NCBI RefSeq assembly: GCF_024741235.1
Contig: NZ_JANSKA010000007.1
Location: 74,781 to 116,049 of the forward strand
Direction of reading: 5' to 3'
DNA: 41,269 bases
Source: Tractidigestivibacter montrealensis
GTDB taxonomy: Bacteria; Actinomycetota; Coriobacteriia; Coriobacteriales; Atopobiaceae
Shown: positions 14,331 through 22,505 of the stretch, one piece after another
Layout of the letters: each line of letters begins with the position of its first letter
Numbering within the stretch: position 1 is the stretch's first letter
Program-made: the position numbers and the translations under genes
Notes under the pieces: generated by a model
What the model was told of the DNA's origin: nothing
Database searches by the model: none
The model's input: the letters and a program-made list of their open reading frames with translations, nothing else

Positions 14331-15527
14331 CTACTTCTCCCCCTCTTCCGTCGTGGCTTTGGCCGCAGCCGCAGTCTTGGCTCTGGCCTCGAGCTTAGCG
14401 TCCTCCTCGCGCTGCAGCTTGCGGTGGGCAAGGTACTTGAAGTACCCGCCACACGCGGAGAAGAGCAGCATGATGCCAACGATGAGCGACGCGATCTCCT
14501 TCTGGACGCCCAGGGTGGAGCTCATGAAGTTGCTGCCGTTCTGGAAGATGGAGACCAGGATGGAGGCAAAGATGCTGCCGATGGGGTTGCCGTTGCCAAG
14601 AAGCGCGACGGCAATGCAGTCATAGCCCATCTGCGGAAGCGTCTTGGGGACGATCGTCGTGTAGTAGCCGCAGTAGTACGCCACGCCGGCAAGGCCCGCA
14701 AGCGCGCCCGAGAGCGCCATGGCCTGGATGAGCCGCTTGCCCACATTGATGCCGGCATACTTGGCCGCCTTGGGGTTCTGGCCAACGGCCTTGAGCTCAA
14801 AGCCCACCACGGTGCGCTTGAAGAGCCAGTCGAAGAAGAACGCCAGCGCCACCGCCAGGAAGATGCCCAGCGGAATGGTGCAGTTGATGCCACCTATCTG
14901 GACGTTGTAGATCATGAGCGCCGCATCGGTCGAGCAGGGCAGCGACGAGCGCGTGAGGCCGTTCACGAAGTACATGTTGATGAAGAAGCCCACGATGTAG
15001 TTGAGGATGTAGTTAATCATGATCGTGGAGACGACCTCGTGCACGTTGAAGCGGTACTTGAGGAAGCCCACAAAGGCACCGAGAAGAGCGCCCACCACGG
15101 CGCCGATGATGATGACCAGCGGCTTTGAGAGTACGGCAGGCAGGTCGCTGTAACCCACGAGCACTGTTGCCGTGAACGCAGACGCCACCATCTGGCCAGA
15201 GATGCCAATGTTGAAGAGGCCTGCGCGGAAGCCCACCACAAAGCCCAGCGATGCGAGCAGCATGGGGGCAAGGTAGCCCAGAAAGGTAAAGAAGTCCGAC
15301 TGGATGCCGGCACCTCCGCCGTAGCTACCCTTGGGCGCAATGCCCGAGCCCTGCAGGAAGCTGTAGAAGCCCACAAATGGGTCCTTGCCCAGTATCACGA
15401 GCAGAACGCCCGAGACGAGCAGCGACAGCAGCACGCAGAAGACGGGGACCGCGATGTGCGACCAGCGCCCGTCCAGCAGCCGCTGGAACCAGCCCGTCCC
15501 TCCCTTTTTCTTCTCGGCGTCAGTCAT
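14331..15527 (-). CDS. nucleoside ABC transporter permease 1 (NupP-like)
   Basis: 398 residues. The ATG at 15527 lies 8 bp inside the 3' end of the ATPase gene, so translation is coupled. A long N-terminal stretch with one helix precedes the permease core. Landmarks are FRAGLFNIGISGQMVASAF and the ATPase-contacting loop VGFELKAVGQNPKAAKYAGI. The C-terminal ~40 residues are charged and Ala/Lys-rich (EEDAKLEARAKTAAAAKATT), probably cytoplasmic. It is the heterodimer partner of the permease at 13370-14329. Confidence 0.91.
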   Translation of the reverse strand: MTDAEKKKGGTGWFQRLLDGRWSHIAVPVFCVLLSLLVSGVLLVILGKDPFVGFYSFLQGSGIAPKGSYGGGAGIQSDFFTFLGYLAPMLLASLGFVVGFRAGLFNIGISGQMVASAFTATVLVGYSDLPAVLSKPLVIIIGAVVGALLGAFVGFLKYRFNVHEVVSTIMINYILNYIVGFFINMYFVNGLTRSSLPCSTDAALMIYNVQIGGINCTIPLGIFLAVALAFFFDWLFKRTVVGFELKAVGQNPKAAKYAGINVGKRLIQAMALSGALAGLAGVAYYCGYYTTIVPKTLPQMGYDCIAVALLGNGNPIGSIFASILVSIFQNGSNFMSSTLGVQKEIASLIVGIMLLFSACGGYFKYLAHRKLQREEDAKLEARAKTAAAAKATTEEGEK

Positions 15528-17058
15528 TGTCCGCCACTCCCATCATGTACCTGCCCACTTCCTGCGAGGTCATGGTGCTCGCCGGGGCTGTCTTGAGAAG
15601 CTTGCCGTTATAGATAACGCCAATAGTGTCGGCCAGCTGCATGACCTCGTCGAGCTCGAGCGAGATGAGCAGCACGGCGGCCCCGCGGTCGCGCTCGGCA
15701 ATAATCTGCTCGTGGATGTGCTCAATGGCGCCCATATCCATGCCGCGGGTTGGCTGCACAAAGATGAGGAGCCGTGCATGCTGCTCGATCTCTCGGGCAA
15801 CAATGGCCTTCTGCTGGTTGCCTCCGCTCATGGAGCGCGTGATGGTACGGCCACCCTGGCCCGAGCGGATGTCATAGCGCTCGATGAGGTCGTCTGCAAA
15901 CTCGCGGATCTTTACGTGGTCGAGCACGCCGCCCTTGGAGAAGGGTTCCTTGTAGTAGCGACGCAGTGCGAGGTTCTCGTCAAGCGGCAGGTTCATGAAG
16001 ACGCCCATGCCCTGACGGTCCTCGGGGATGTAGGCCACGCCGTCCTCAATGCGATTGCGCACGCTCTCGCTGGTTATGTCCTTGCCATCCAGGGTGACTG
16101 TGCCCTTGTAGGCGTCCTGCATGCCCGCGATGGTGTTGGCGAGCTCGCCCTGGCCATTACCGGCAACGCCTGCCACGGCAAAGATCTCGCCCTCGTGGAT
16201 GCTCAGCGAGACGTCCTGCACCACCTCGAACTTGTCGGCGTTCCTCACCGTGAGGTGGTCGACCTTCAGGACCTCCTTGCCAAAGTGCGGCTCGCCCTTG
16301 GTGGTCTCGAGCTTGACCTCGCGGCCAACCATGAAGTTTGCCATGTGCTGCACCGACGTGCTGGCAACGTCCAGGACGTCGACGAGCTTGCCGCGGCAGA
16401 GAATGGCGCAGCGGTCTGCGACCTTCTTGATCTCCTCGATCTTGTGGGTGATGAGGATGATGGTCTTGCCCTGGTCACGCAGGCCACGAATGATGTCGAG
16501 AAGGAATTCGATCTCCTTGGGCGTGAGGACGGCCGTGGGCTCGTCGAAGATCAAGATCTCTGCGTTGCGGTAGAGCATCTTGAGGATCTCGACGCGCTGA
16601 CGCTGCGAGACGGCCAGGTCGCCAACCATGTCCGTTGGGTTCACCGCAAGGCCGTACTGCTCGGATATCTCCTTGACGCGCCTGTTGGCCTCCTTGATGT
16701 CAACGCAGGGCAGGAAGCCGGCAAGGCGCTTCTTGGGCTCGACGCCCATCACAATGTTCTCGGCAACGGTGAAGTTGTCGACCAGCTTGAAGTGCTGGTG
16801 CACCATGCCGATGCCCGCGGCCACGGCGTCGTCTGACGAGCCGAACTTCACCTCCTCGCCGCGCAGGTAGATCTTCCCGGCATCGGGCTGGTACATACCA
16901 AAGAGCACGCTCATGAGCGTGGACTTGCCCGCACCGTTCTCGCCGAGAAGGGCAAATACCTCGCCCTTCTTCACACGCAGCGTGACGTCGTCGTTCGCCA
17001 CGATGCCCGGGAAGCGCTTCGTGATGTGACGCATGTCGATGATGTAGTCGTCCTGCAT
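15520..17058 (-). CDS. nucleoside ABC transporter ATP-binding protein, two NBDs (NupO-like)
   Basis: 512 residues from the ATG at 17058, with GGGAGGAA just before it; the longer frame lacks support. Two nucleotide-binding domains lie in tandem. The first has GENGAGKST, the MVHQHFKLVDNFTVAENI segment typical of this family, LAVSQRQRVEILK in place of the canonical signature, and IFDEPTAVLTP. The second has a degenerate Walker A (GVAGNGQGE), a good signature SMSGGNQQK, and QPTRG without the catalytic Glu. That asymmetry is normal for RbsA/YufO-type proteins. It energises uptake of nucleosides bound by the lipoprotein at 17990-19177. Confidence 0.93.
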   Translation of the reverse strand: MQDDYIIDMRHITKRFPGIVANDDVTLRVKKGEVFALLGENGAGKSTLMSVLFGMYQPDAGKIYLRGEEVKFGSSDDAVAAGIGMVHQHFKLVDNFTVAENIVMGVEPKKRLAGFLPCVDIKEANRRVKEISEQYGLAVNPTDMVGDLAVSQRQRVEILKMLYRNAEILIFDEPTAVLTPKEIEFLLDIIRGLRDQGKTIILITHKIEEIKKVADRCAILCRGKLVDVLDVASTSVQHMANFMVGREVKLETTKGEPHFGKEVLKVDHLTVRNADKFEVVQDVSLSIHEGEIFAVAGVAGNGQGELANTIAGMQDAYKGTVTLDGKDITSESVRNRIEDGVAYIPEDRQGMGVFMNLPLDENLALRRYYKEPFSKGGVLDHVKIREFADDLIERYDIRSGQGGRTITRSMSGGNQQKAIVAREIEQHARLLIFVQPTRGMDMGAIEHIHEQIIAERDRGAAVLLISLELDEVMQLADTIGVIYNGKLLKTAPASTMTSQEVGRYMMGVADND

Positions 17059-17104
17059 TGCTTCCTCCCGTGCCTCTCGCAGGGATGCGCTTGCCGAGCA
17101 GCAC

Positions 17105-17845
17105 CTACTCGCCCGCGACGGTCCAGGCGGTCTCCAGGCCAAGGCGCATCATGGTGTCGAAGGAGTTCTGGCGCTCCTCCGCCGTCATGGCCTCGTGCGT
17201 GAGGAGGCTGTCGGACACCGTAAACATGGCAAGAGCCTTCTTGTGGCAGCCCTGGGCCGTCCAGTAAAGGCCGGCGGACTCCATCTCCACTGCAAGCATT
17301 CCCAGGTCCGTGAGGCGCTGGGGCAGATCCGCGTTTGCCTTGGGATAGTAGAACTGGTCAGACGAGTAGACCTGGCCCACGTGCGGGTGCACGTCGAGCT
17401 TCTCGGCGGCGTCCATGCAGGCCTTGAGCAGCTCGTAGCTGGCAACCGGCGCAAAGGTGCCGGGCAGGCCGTAGATGTCGCCGTAGGAGGAGTTCGAGGA
17501 CGAGCCCATGGCCACCACCACGTCGCCGAGCTTGACGTTGGGCTGCAAAGATCCCGTGGAACCAATGCGAATGATTGCGTCGACGTCAAACTGCTCGTAG
17601 AGCTCGGTGGAGTAGATGCCAATGGACGGAATGCCCATGCCGTGGCCCATAACCGAGACCTCGCGACCGTTGTAGGTGCCCGTGTAGCCGAGCATGTTGC
17701 GCACGTTGTTGAAGCACACCGGGTTCTCGAGGTACTTCTCGGCAATGCGCTTTGCACGAAGCGGGTCGCCCGGCATAAGGACAACCTTGGCGATCGAGGT
17801 TCCCTCGTTGAGCGCGATGCTTGCGGAAATAGACTCCTTACCCAT
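17105..17845 (-). CDS. deoD: purine nucleoside phosphorylase, DeoD type
   Basis: 246 residues from the ATG at 17845 (AAGGAAGGG upstream). This is the hexameric phosphorylase that splits purine (deoxy)nucleosides to base plus (deoxy)ribose 1-phosphate. Seen: the phosphate-binding piece MPGDPLRAKRIAEKYL, MGHGMGIPSIGIYSTELY, RIGSTGSLQ, the base/ribose site AVEMESAGLY, and SDSLLTHEAMTAEERQNSF near the end, where Asp of SDS is the general acid. Length is typical of DeoD. It sits between the binding lipoprotein and the ABC ATPase, so nucleosides are cleaved as they arrive. Confidence 0.94.
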   Translation of the reverse strand: MGKESISASIALNEGTSIAKVVLMPGDPLRAKRIAEKYLENPVCFNNVRNMLGYTGTYNGREVSVMGHGMGIPSIGIYSTELYEQFDVDAIIRIGSTGSLQPNVKLGDVVVAMGSSSNSSYGDIYGLPGTFAPVASYELLKACMDAAEKLDVHPHVGQVYSSDQFYYPKANADLPQRLTDLGMLAVEMESAGLYWTAQGCHKKALAMFTVSDSLLTHEAMTAEERQNSFDTMMRLGLETAWTVAGE

Positions 17846-17923
17846 GGTCACACACCCTTCCTTGCGGCCGTGCCGCCTCCCTGTACAGCCCAGGCGGAAA
17901 CGATTCCACCCGCCGAAACCAAA

Positions 17924-17954
17924 GGGGCCGCGGCGCCTTGCGGCGCCGGGCCCC
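17924..17954 (-). terminator. intercistronic hairpin between lipoprotein and deoD
   Basis: On the minus strand GGGGCC-C-GGCGCC, a GCAA loop, then GGCGCC-GC-GGCCCC is followed by TTTGGTTT. It resembles a weak terminator or RNA-stabilising hairpin that would let the binding lipoprotein be made in excess of the downstream genes. Confidence 0.6.
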
Positions 17955-17989
17955 ATGAAGCACGCGGTAGGCGCGCCCCGACGCGCCGC

Positions 17990-19177
17990 CTACTTGAGGC
18001 CGGGGAAATCGTCCGGCTTGTAGTCGTTGGTCGCCGCAGCGGGCACGATGGTACCGGCCTTGACGGCGTCATAGCACTCGGAGAGCTTAGAGAGGGCGTC
18101 GTCGGAGAGCTGCTGGCGGCCGGCCTCGGAGACGTAGCCGGTGGAGTCCGTGTCGGCGCCGAGGAGGTCGTCGTGGCCCTTGAAGGTGCCGTCGTAGATG
18201 GCGGTGAGCTGCTTGTCGACGTTGGTGTCCATCACCTTGAGCGTGGAGGTGAGGATGATGTTGTTGCTACCGTTGGCACCGTCGTCGTACTGGTCAACGT
18301 CGCAGCCGATGGCGTAGACCTTGAGTTCGGAGCCGTCGGCCTCCTTGATGGCGGTGAAGGTGCCGTTGCCCGCAGCGCCCGCGGCGACGAAGATCACGTC
18401 GCAGCCCTGGTCGATGAGGGCGGAGCCCACGACCTTGCCGCCCGCCTCGTCGGTGAAGTCGCCGATGTAGTTGCCGCCCACGTTGTTGCCGGAGAGGTCC
18501 GTGCCAGCGTAGGAGGGAAGCTCGACGCACTCGGCGGAGGTGCCGTAGTGCGCATTGGCGTAGTTCACGCCGGACATGAAGCCGTACTGGTAGTTGACGT
18601 TGGACTGGAACGCCATACCGTTGACCACGGCGACCTTGTTGGTCTTGGTGGAGAGGGCGGCGGCGACACCTGCGAAGAAGCCGCCCTCCTGCTCCTTGAA
18701 CGTCATGGTGTAGACATTGTCGAGCGACATCGGGTTGCCGTTGGCGTCGGTGATGGTGGAGTCGACCACGATGAACTTGTGATCGGGGTTGGAAGACGCG
18801 ACGTCACCCACGGCAGCGAAGTTGTAGCCGGGGAGCACGAGGGCGTCGTAGTCGCCAACGACCTGCTGGACGGTGGGAACGAGGTTGTTGTAGTCAGGCT
18901 CCTTGATGTCGTTCACGGAGCAGTCGGAGTGGTCCTTGAGGAACTCCTGGATGCCGTCGTAGCAGTTCTCGTTGAAGGAGCCGTCATCGATGCCCGAGGA
19001 GGTAATGATGCCGATCTTCAGCGCCTTGCCGGCGTCCGAGCTGGAGGAGCTGGAATCGGAGCTCGAGGAGCTCGAGCTTGAGGAGCTGGAACCACAGCCA
19101 GCGAGCCCCAACAGGGTGATGGCGGCTGTGCTCGAAGCCATCCCCAAGAAACCGCGACGCGAAATCTGAGCAGTCAT
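17990..19177 (-). CDS. BMP/PnrA-type nucleoside-binding lipoprotein
   Basis: 395 residues from the ATG at 19177 (AAAAGGGAG upstream). The signal sequence carries twin arginines (SRRGFLGMASS) and a lipobox LAGC, with Cys28 as the lipidation site, so export by the Tat route is possible. An all-Ser/Asp linker of about 20 residues follows. The mature part is a periplasmic-binding-type fold of the BMP family: KIGIITSSGIDDGSFNENCYDG, ALVLPGYNFAAVG, and DVIFVAAGAAGNGTF. Members bind purine nucleosides and hand them to NupOPQ-like transporters, as the next genes encode. It is the first gene of the operon. Confidence 0.93.
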   Translation of the reverse strand: MTAQISRRGFLGMASSTAAITLLGLAGCGSSSSSSSSSSSDSSSSSSDAGKALKIGIITSSGIDDGSFNENCYDGIQEFLKDHSDCSVNDIKEPDYNNLVPTVQQVVGDYDALVLPGYNFAAVGDVASSNPDHKFIVVDSTITDANGNPMSLDNVYTMTFKEQEGGFFAGVAAALSTKTNKVAVVNGMAFQSNVNYQYGFMSGVNYANAHYGTSAECVELPSYAGTDLSGNNVGGNYIGDFTDEAGGKVVGSALIDQGCDVIFVAAGAAGNGTFTAIKEADGSELKVYAIGCDVDQYDDGANGSNNIILTSTLKVMDTNVDKQLTAIYDGTFKGHDDLLGADTDSTGYVSEAGRQQLSDDALSKLSECYDAVKAGTIVPAAATNDYKPDDFPGLK

Positions 19178-19306
19178 AGCGCACTCCCTTTTCCCATGGA
19201 CTTGTCCCCTCCGACTGGGCCTTCCCACCCAATGTGCCGGATGCTTAACAGCTTAACCGTTGCCGAAGGCCACGGTAGCTTCTACGAGCCTATTCTCGAC
19301 CATCGG

Positions 19307-19320
19307 TAACCAAATGGTTA
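19307..19320. promoter_or_regulatory. operator-like palindrome upstream of the nucleoside operon
   Basis: TAACCAAATGGTTA is a perfect 14-bp palindrome about 130 bp upstream of the lipoprotein start. It is the best candidate for a repressor site controlling nucleoside uptake; the binder is unknown and no regulator gene is adjacent. Confidence 0.4.
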
Positions 19321-19456
19321 GTAACGGAAATTCTCGCGAGACAAATCGCTCAACTTTTATGGACATTTTGAGATGAGAAACGCTATGCCCGCGGCGTCGC
19401 TGGCACTCCTTTTGGAAGGTCGCCGGAAGAGCAGTTTTGTCGACGATTCTCGCCAT

Positions 19457-19491
19457 AGAAAACCCTCCGGCGACGAATTGTCGCCGGAGGG
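19457..19491 (-). terminator. terminator of mtnA
   Basis: CCCTCCGGCGAC (19463-19474) pairs with GTCGCCGGAGGG (19480-19491). On the minus strand TTTTCT follows the stem. It is about 60 bp past the mtnA stop. Its core is shared with the palindrome at 13208-13242. Confidence 0.8.
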
Positions 19492-19551
19492 CCGAATTGG
19501 CGAGCATTGCATCCTTCCGAGCTTACCGGCGACGAGCCGCCGGTACGCCAC

Positions 19552-20625
19552 CTACAGGTTGTACGGAGCCGAGAGCAGGCCGTTCTCGGTGATGATGCCC
19601 GTGATTAGGCTGTGGTCGGTCACGTCGAACGCGGGGTTGAAGACGTCCACGCCCTCGGGTGCCATGCGCTCCTTGTACCACATCTCGGTTACCTCGTCGG
19701 GGTCGCGCATCTCGATGGGAATCTGCGCGCCGGTGGGGGTGTCGTGGTCGATGGTCGAGCTGGGGGCACACACGTAGAACGGAACGCCGTAGTGCTTGGC
19801 GAGAATGGCCACGCCCGAGGTGCCGATCTTGTTTGCCGCGTCCCCGTTGGCCGCCACGCGATCGCAGCCAACGAAGACCACGTCGATGCGACTCTGCTGC
19901 ATAAGCATCGAAACCATGTTGTCGCACTGGAGCGTCGTGGTGATGCCGGCGTTGTAGAGCTCGAACGATGTGAGCCGCGCGCCTTGCAGCAGCGGACGGG
20001 TCTCGTCGCAGTAGACGTGCATGTCGGTACCGGCCCAGCCCTGCTCAAGCGCCGTATACATGGGTGCCGTAGCCGTTCCGTACTTGGCGGTAGCAAGCGT
20101 GCCTGCGTTGCAGTGGGTGAGAATGCCCACGGGCTGGCCGGGCTTTCTCACCTGCTGCATGACCTTAAAGCCAATGGCGCCGATGTTGCGGCTAATCTGC
20201 ACGTCCTCCTCGCGGATGCGGCGCGACTCGGCGACAAGCTCCTGCTTGAGCTGGTCCACGGGCAGGTCGAGGCGGGCGTGGCAAAACGCGTCCATGCGGT
20301 TGAGCGCCCAGAAGAGGTTTACTGCCGTGGGACGGGAGGTTGCCAGGTAGTCCGCAATCTCTTTGAACTGGCGGTAGAACTCCTGCTGGTCGGTAGTGTC
20401 GATTTTGTTGGCGAGCATGGCCAGCCCCTCGGCCGCGGCCACGCCAATGGCCGGGGCACCACGCACGCGCAACTTCTTGATGGCTTCCCAAAGCTCCTCC
20501 TTGGTACGAAGGTTGATGCGCTTCACCGTACCGGGAAGAAGCGTCTGGTCGATGATGTCCAAAGACTCGCAGTCCTCCGGCAGCTTCACCGAGATAACGC
20601 GGTCGAAGAATTCCTCTACGCTCAT
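19552..20625 (-). CDS. mtnA: S-methyl-5-thioribose-1-phosphate isomerase
   Basis: 357 residues from the ATG at 20625 (GGGGAGAG upstream). It converts the aldose MTR-1-P to MTRu-1-P in methionine salvage and, more broadly, 5-deoxyribose 1-phosphate in the DHAP shunt. Seen: RGAPAIGVAAAEGLA, catalytic Cys172 in THCNAGTLAT, DETRPLLQGARL, catalytic Asp255 in GCDRVAANGDAANKIGT. No other mtn genes are adjacent, so a full salvage route cannot be judged from this window. The neighbouring phosphorylase operon could be part of the same nucleoside turnover. The eIF2B-like sugar isomerase family is large, but the motifs fit MtnA best. Confidence 0.92.
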   Translation of the reverse strand: MSVEEFFDRVISVKLPEDCESLDIIDQTLLPGTVKRINLRTKEELWEAIKKLRVRGAPAIGVAAAEGLAMLANKIDTTDQQEFYRQFKEIADYLATSRPTAVNLFWALNRMDAFCHARLDLPVDQLKQELVAESRRIREEDVQISRNIGAIGFKVMQQVRKPGQPVGILTHCNAGTLATAKYGTATAPMYTALEQGWAGTDMHVYCDETRPLLQGARLTSFELYNAGITTTLQCDNMVSMLMQQSRIDVVFVGCDRVAANGDAANKIGTSGVAILAKHYGVPFYVCAPSSTIDHDTPTGAQIPIEMRDPDEVTEMWYKERMAPEGVDVFNPAFDVTDHSLITGIITENGLLSAPYNL

Positions 20626-20695
20626 ATGGTGCTCTCCCCTCTCCCTTCGTATGGGCGCCCGGGGCGAGCAGTGCCGCCACAGGCTGACCCAATGC

Positions 20696-21805
20696 CTACT
20701 TGCTTGCCTTATCAAACTCGTCCTTAAACGAGCCAAACATCTTACCCATGCTGTTGAGGCCACGTCCAAGGGCGCGGGCCGCCTCGTCACCGGCACTGCG
20801 GTTAGCCGCGGACTTCTTGGCCTTGGTGGCAGTTGCGGCGGGCTTGCTCTTGGCGGCGGGCTTTGACGCAGTGCCGGCCGCAGGCTTCTTGACGGCGTAA
20901 GTCGTGGGTCCAGACGACGTGGCCGCGCGCTCCTCGGCACCGGCCTTCAGCGTGGCCGTGGGCTCGGACACGCGGACGTCAGCTGCCTCGGTTGCGGGAA
21001 GCTGGTTCTTCTCGGCAGTGGCACGCAGCTCCTCGGCCTCCTCGCGGGCACGCTCCTCCTCGTTCTCGGTGCGGGCGTCGTCTATGGCGCGCTTGGCCTT
21101 GCCTAGCGCCTTACCCAGCGCAAACGAGCCCTTGTCAACAGCCTCGCTGGTGGCCTTGCCGGCCTTCTCGCCAAACTCTGCGCCGCGGATCTTTGCCTTT
21201 GCCGTGGCCTCGCCCGCCTTGGCGGCAAGGCCGCCGTTGAGTTCCAGCTTGGAGGCCTCGTCCTTCACGATCATGCGACCCTTGGAGTAGCCCACTAGCA
21301 TGCTGGGCGGAATCTCCACCGAACCCACCAGGGCCGTGGCCATGCCGCCATCGCCCACCAGGAACTTTGTCACCTTGCCCGTGGCGTCATCGAACTCCGC
21401 GTCGCCCACGTAGCCCAGCTCGCGGCCAGACTCGGTGCGGGCGTCCATGCCGGCCCACATGATGCAGGCGTCCCAGTCCACGCCCAGACGCTCGCGCGCC
21501 TTGTCGTCGAAGGCCTTGTCCTCGTCCACAACGCGGAAGCCCTTCTCGCAGGCTGCCAGCGAGTCATACGCCACAAAGACGTCTTCGCGCTTGACCATGC
21601 CCGCCACATCCGGACGAGCCACCAGGTAGCCCACCATAGAGCGGCCGTTGGGCGTGAACACGGCCATGTGAATCTTACCGAGCTTGGAGAGGCGCTCACC
21701 GCTCTGCTCGCCCTCGGGTGCCTTCTCGCCCTTCTTGGGCTTCTTGGCGCGGGCCTTCTTGGTGATGAAGACCTTCTTGCCCTGCATGTCGCTGATCTTG
21801 GTCAC
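20696..21805 (-). CDS. PRC-barrel protein with histone-H1-like tail
   Basis: 369 residues starting at GTG 21805, preceded by AGGGGGAGAG; an upstream ATG-led extension reads through poor sequence. The N-terminus is lysine-rich (KKARAKKPKKGEKAPEG). Two PRC-barrel-like segments follow (~45-90 and ~120-190; GRSMVGYLVARPDVAGMVKR, GRELGYVGDAEFDDATGKV). Next is an Ala/Glu/Arg-rich helical part. The last ~80 residues are Ala/Lys/Pro-rich (KKPAAGTASKPAAKSKPAAT), like bacterial H1-type DNA-binding tails. PRC barrels occur in RimM and photosynthetic H subunits; the role here is unknown. It sits 70 bp upstream of mtnA on the same strand. Confidence 0.8.
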   Translation of the reverse strand: MTKISDMQGKKVFITKKARAKKPKKGEKAPEGEQSGERLSKLGKIHMAVFTPNGRSMVGYLVARPDVAGMVKREDVFVAYDSLAACEKGFRVVDEDKAFDDKARERLGVDWDACIMWAGMDARTESGRELGYVGDAEFDDATGKVTKFLVGDGGMATALVGSVEIPPSMLVGYSKGRMIVKDEASKLELNGGLAAKAGEATAKAKIRGAEFGEKAGKATSEAVDKGSFALGKALGKAKRAIDDARTENEEERAREEAEELRATAEKNQLPATEAADVRVSEPTATLKAGAEERAATSSGPTTYAVKKPAAGTASKPAAKSKPAATATKAKKSAANRSAGDEAARALGRGLNSMGKMFGSFKDEFDKASK

Positions 21806-21885
21806 GGTATCTCTCCCCCTACCGCCCGTGTGCCTAAGGCGCGCGGTGACTGTGCCGCTCGGCAGCACGGGTACCAAACAAGGTA

Positions 21886-21909
21886 GCGGGGCACCCTCCG
21901 GCACCCCGC
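21886..21909 (-). terminator. hairpin after the YtxH-like gene
   Basis: The minus-strand RNA gives GCGGGGUGCC-GGAG-GGUGCCCCGC, ten pairs including two G-U. A weak TTGTTTGG follows. It lies 50 bp past the stop of the gene at 21960. Confidence 0.45.
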
Positions 21910-21959
21910 CATGTTACGCACTCATGCGCCGCTCTCGCGAGCCTAGCGAGATGAGCAGC

Positions 21960-22406
21960 CTACTCTGCAGGCTTCTCGGCGTTGTCGACAACCTCGACGT
22001 GCACGGACTGCGCGGCGGACTCGTTGGCGGCGGCTGCATCGCCGGCCATGCTCGAGACGCGGTCGGTCACGGTGTTCACGGCATCGGAGACCTGCGCGGA
22101 CGTGCTGGAGACCGCCTCGGAGAGCGAGTCGCGAAGCTGGTCCATGCGCTCGCGAGCAAGGTCGACCTTGGCGCGGAGCTCGTCGGTCTTGGCGTCGACG
22201 CCAGGACGGACGTCGCCCAGGCGGTCCGAGACGCTGCGCGCGCCGCGCTCGTAGGTGTCAACGGCAGAGTCCCACGCGTCGTTCATGGCGTCGGCGGCCA
22301 TAGCGCGGCTCTCCGCACCGGGGCGAGGAGCCAGCATCATGCCGGCGACGACGCCTGCAGCAGCACCAAAGATGCTGCCAAGGATGAAACTAGCGGTCTT
22401 GCTCAT
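21960..22406 (-). CDS. YtxH-like membrane-anchored coiled-coil protein
   Basis: 148 residues with AGGAGG upstream of the ATG. An N-terminal glycine/alanine-rich helix (FILGSIFGAAAGVVAGMMLA) is followed by PRPGAESR, the usual start of YtxH-type proteins. A long predicted coiled coil with regularly spaced hydrophobics follows (RERMDQLRDSLSEAVSSTSA). Proteins of this type are induced by general stress in Bacillus; the function is not known. A hairpin separates it from the PRC-barrel gene. Confidence 0.78.
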   Translation of the reverse strand: MSKTASFILGSIFGAAAGVVAGMMLAPRPGAESRAMAADAMNDAWDSAVDTYERGARSVSDRLGDVRPGVDAKTDELRAKVDLARERMDQLRDSLSEAVSSTSAQVSDAVNTVTDRVSSMAGDAAAANESAAQSVHVEVVDNAEKPAE

Positions 22407-22505
22407 GACATCCTCCTGTCGTTTTGGGACGCAGATGCGACCCTCTTGCTTCCAACCACAAGTTCGGCCAGCGAGTGGCGCGAGCGAAGTACCTTTTGGA
22501 GCGTA

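Larger units (their letters stand above)
19178..19551. other. intergenic control region between mtnA and the nucleoside operon
   Basis: This 374-bp stretch has no credible gene. It contains the mtnA terminator hairpin (19457-19491), an operator-like palindrome (19307-19320), and TTAAC-type direct repeats at about 19247-19259. The promoter of the nucleoside operon must lie here, but I see no convincing -35/-10 pair. Confidence 0.6.

Noticed and set aside
14262-19081. Long plus-strand ORFs opposite the nucleoside operon
   Set aside because: The minus-strand frames encode clear ABC, DeoD and BMP proteins. The plus frames are Val/His/Arg-rich mirror images without start signals.
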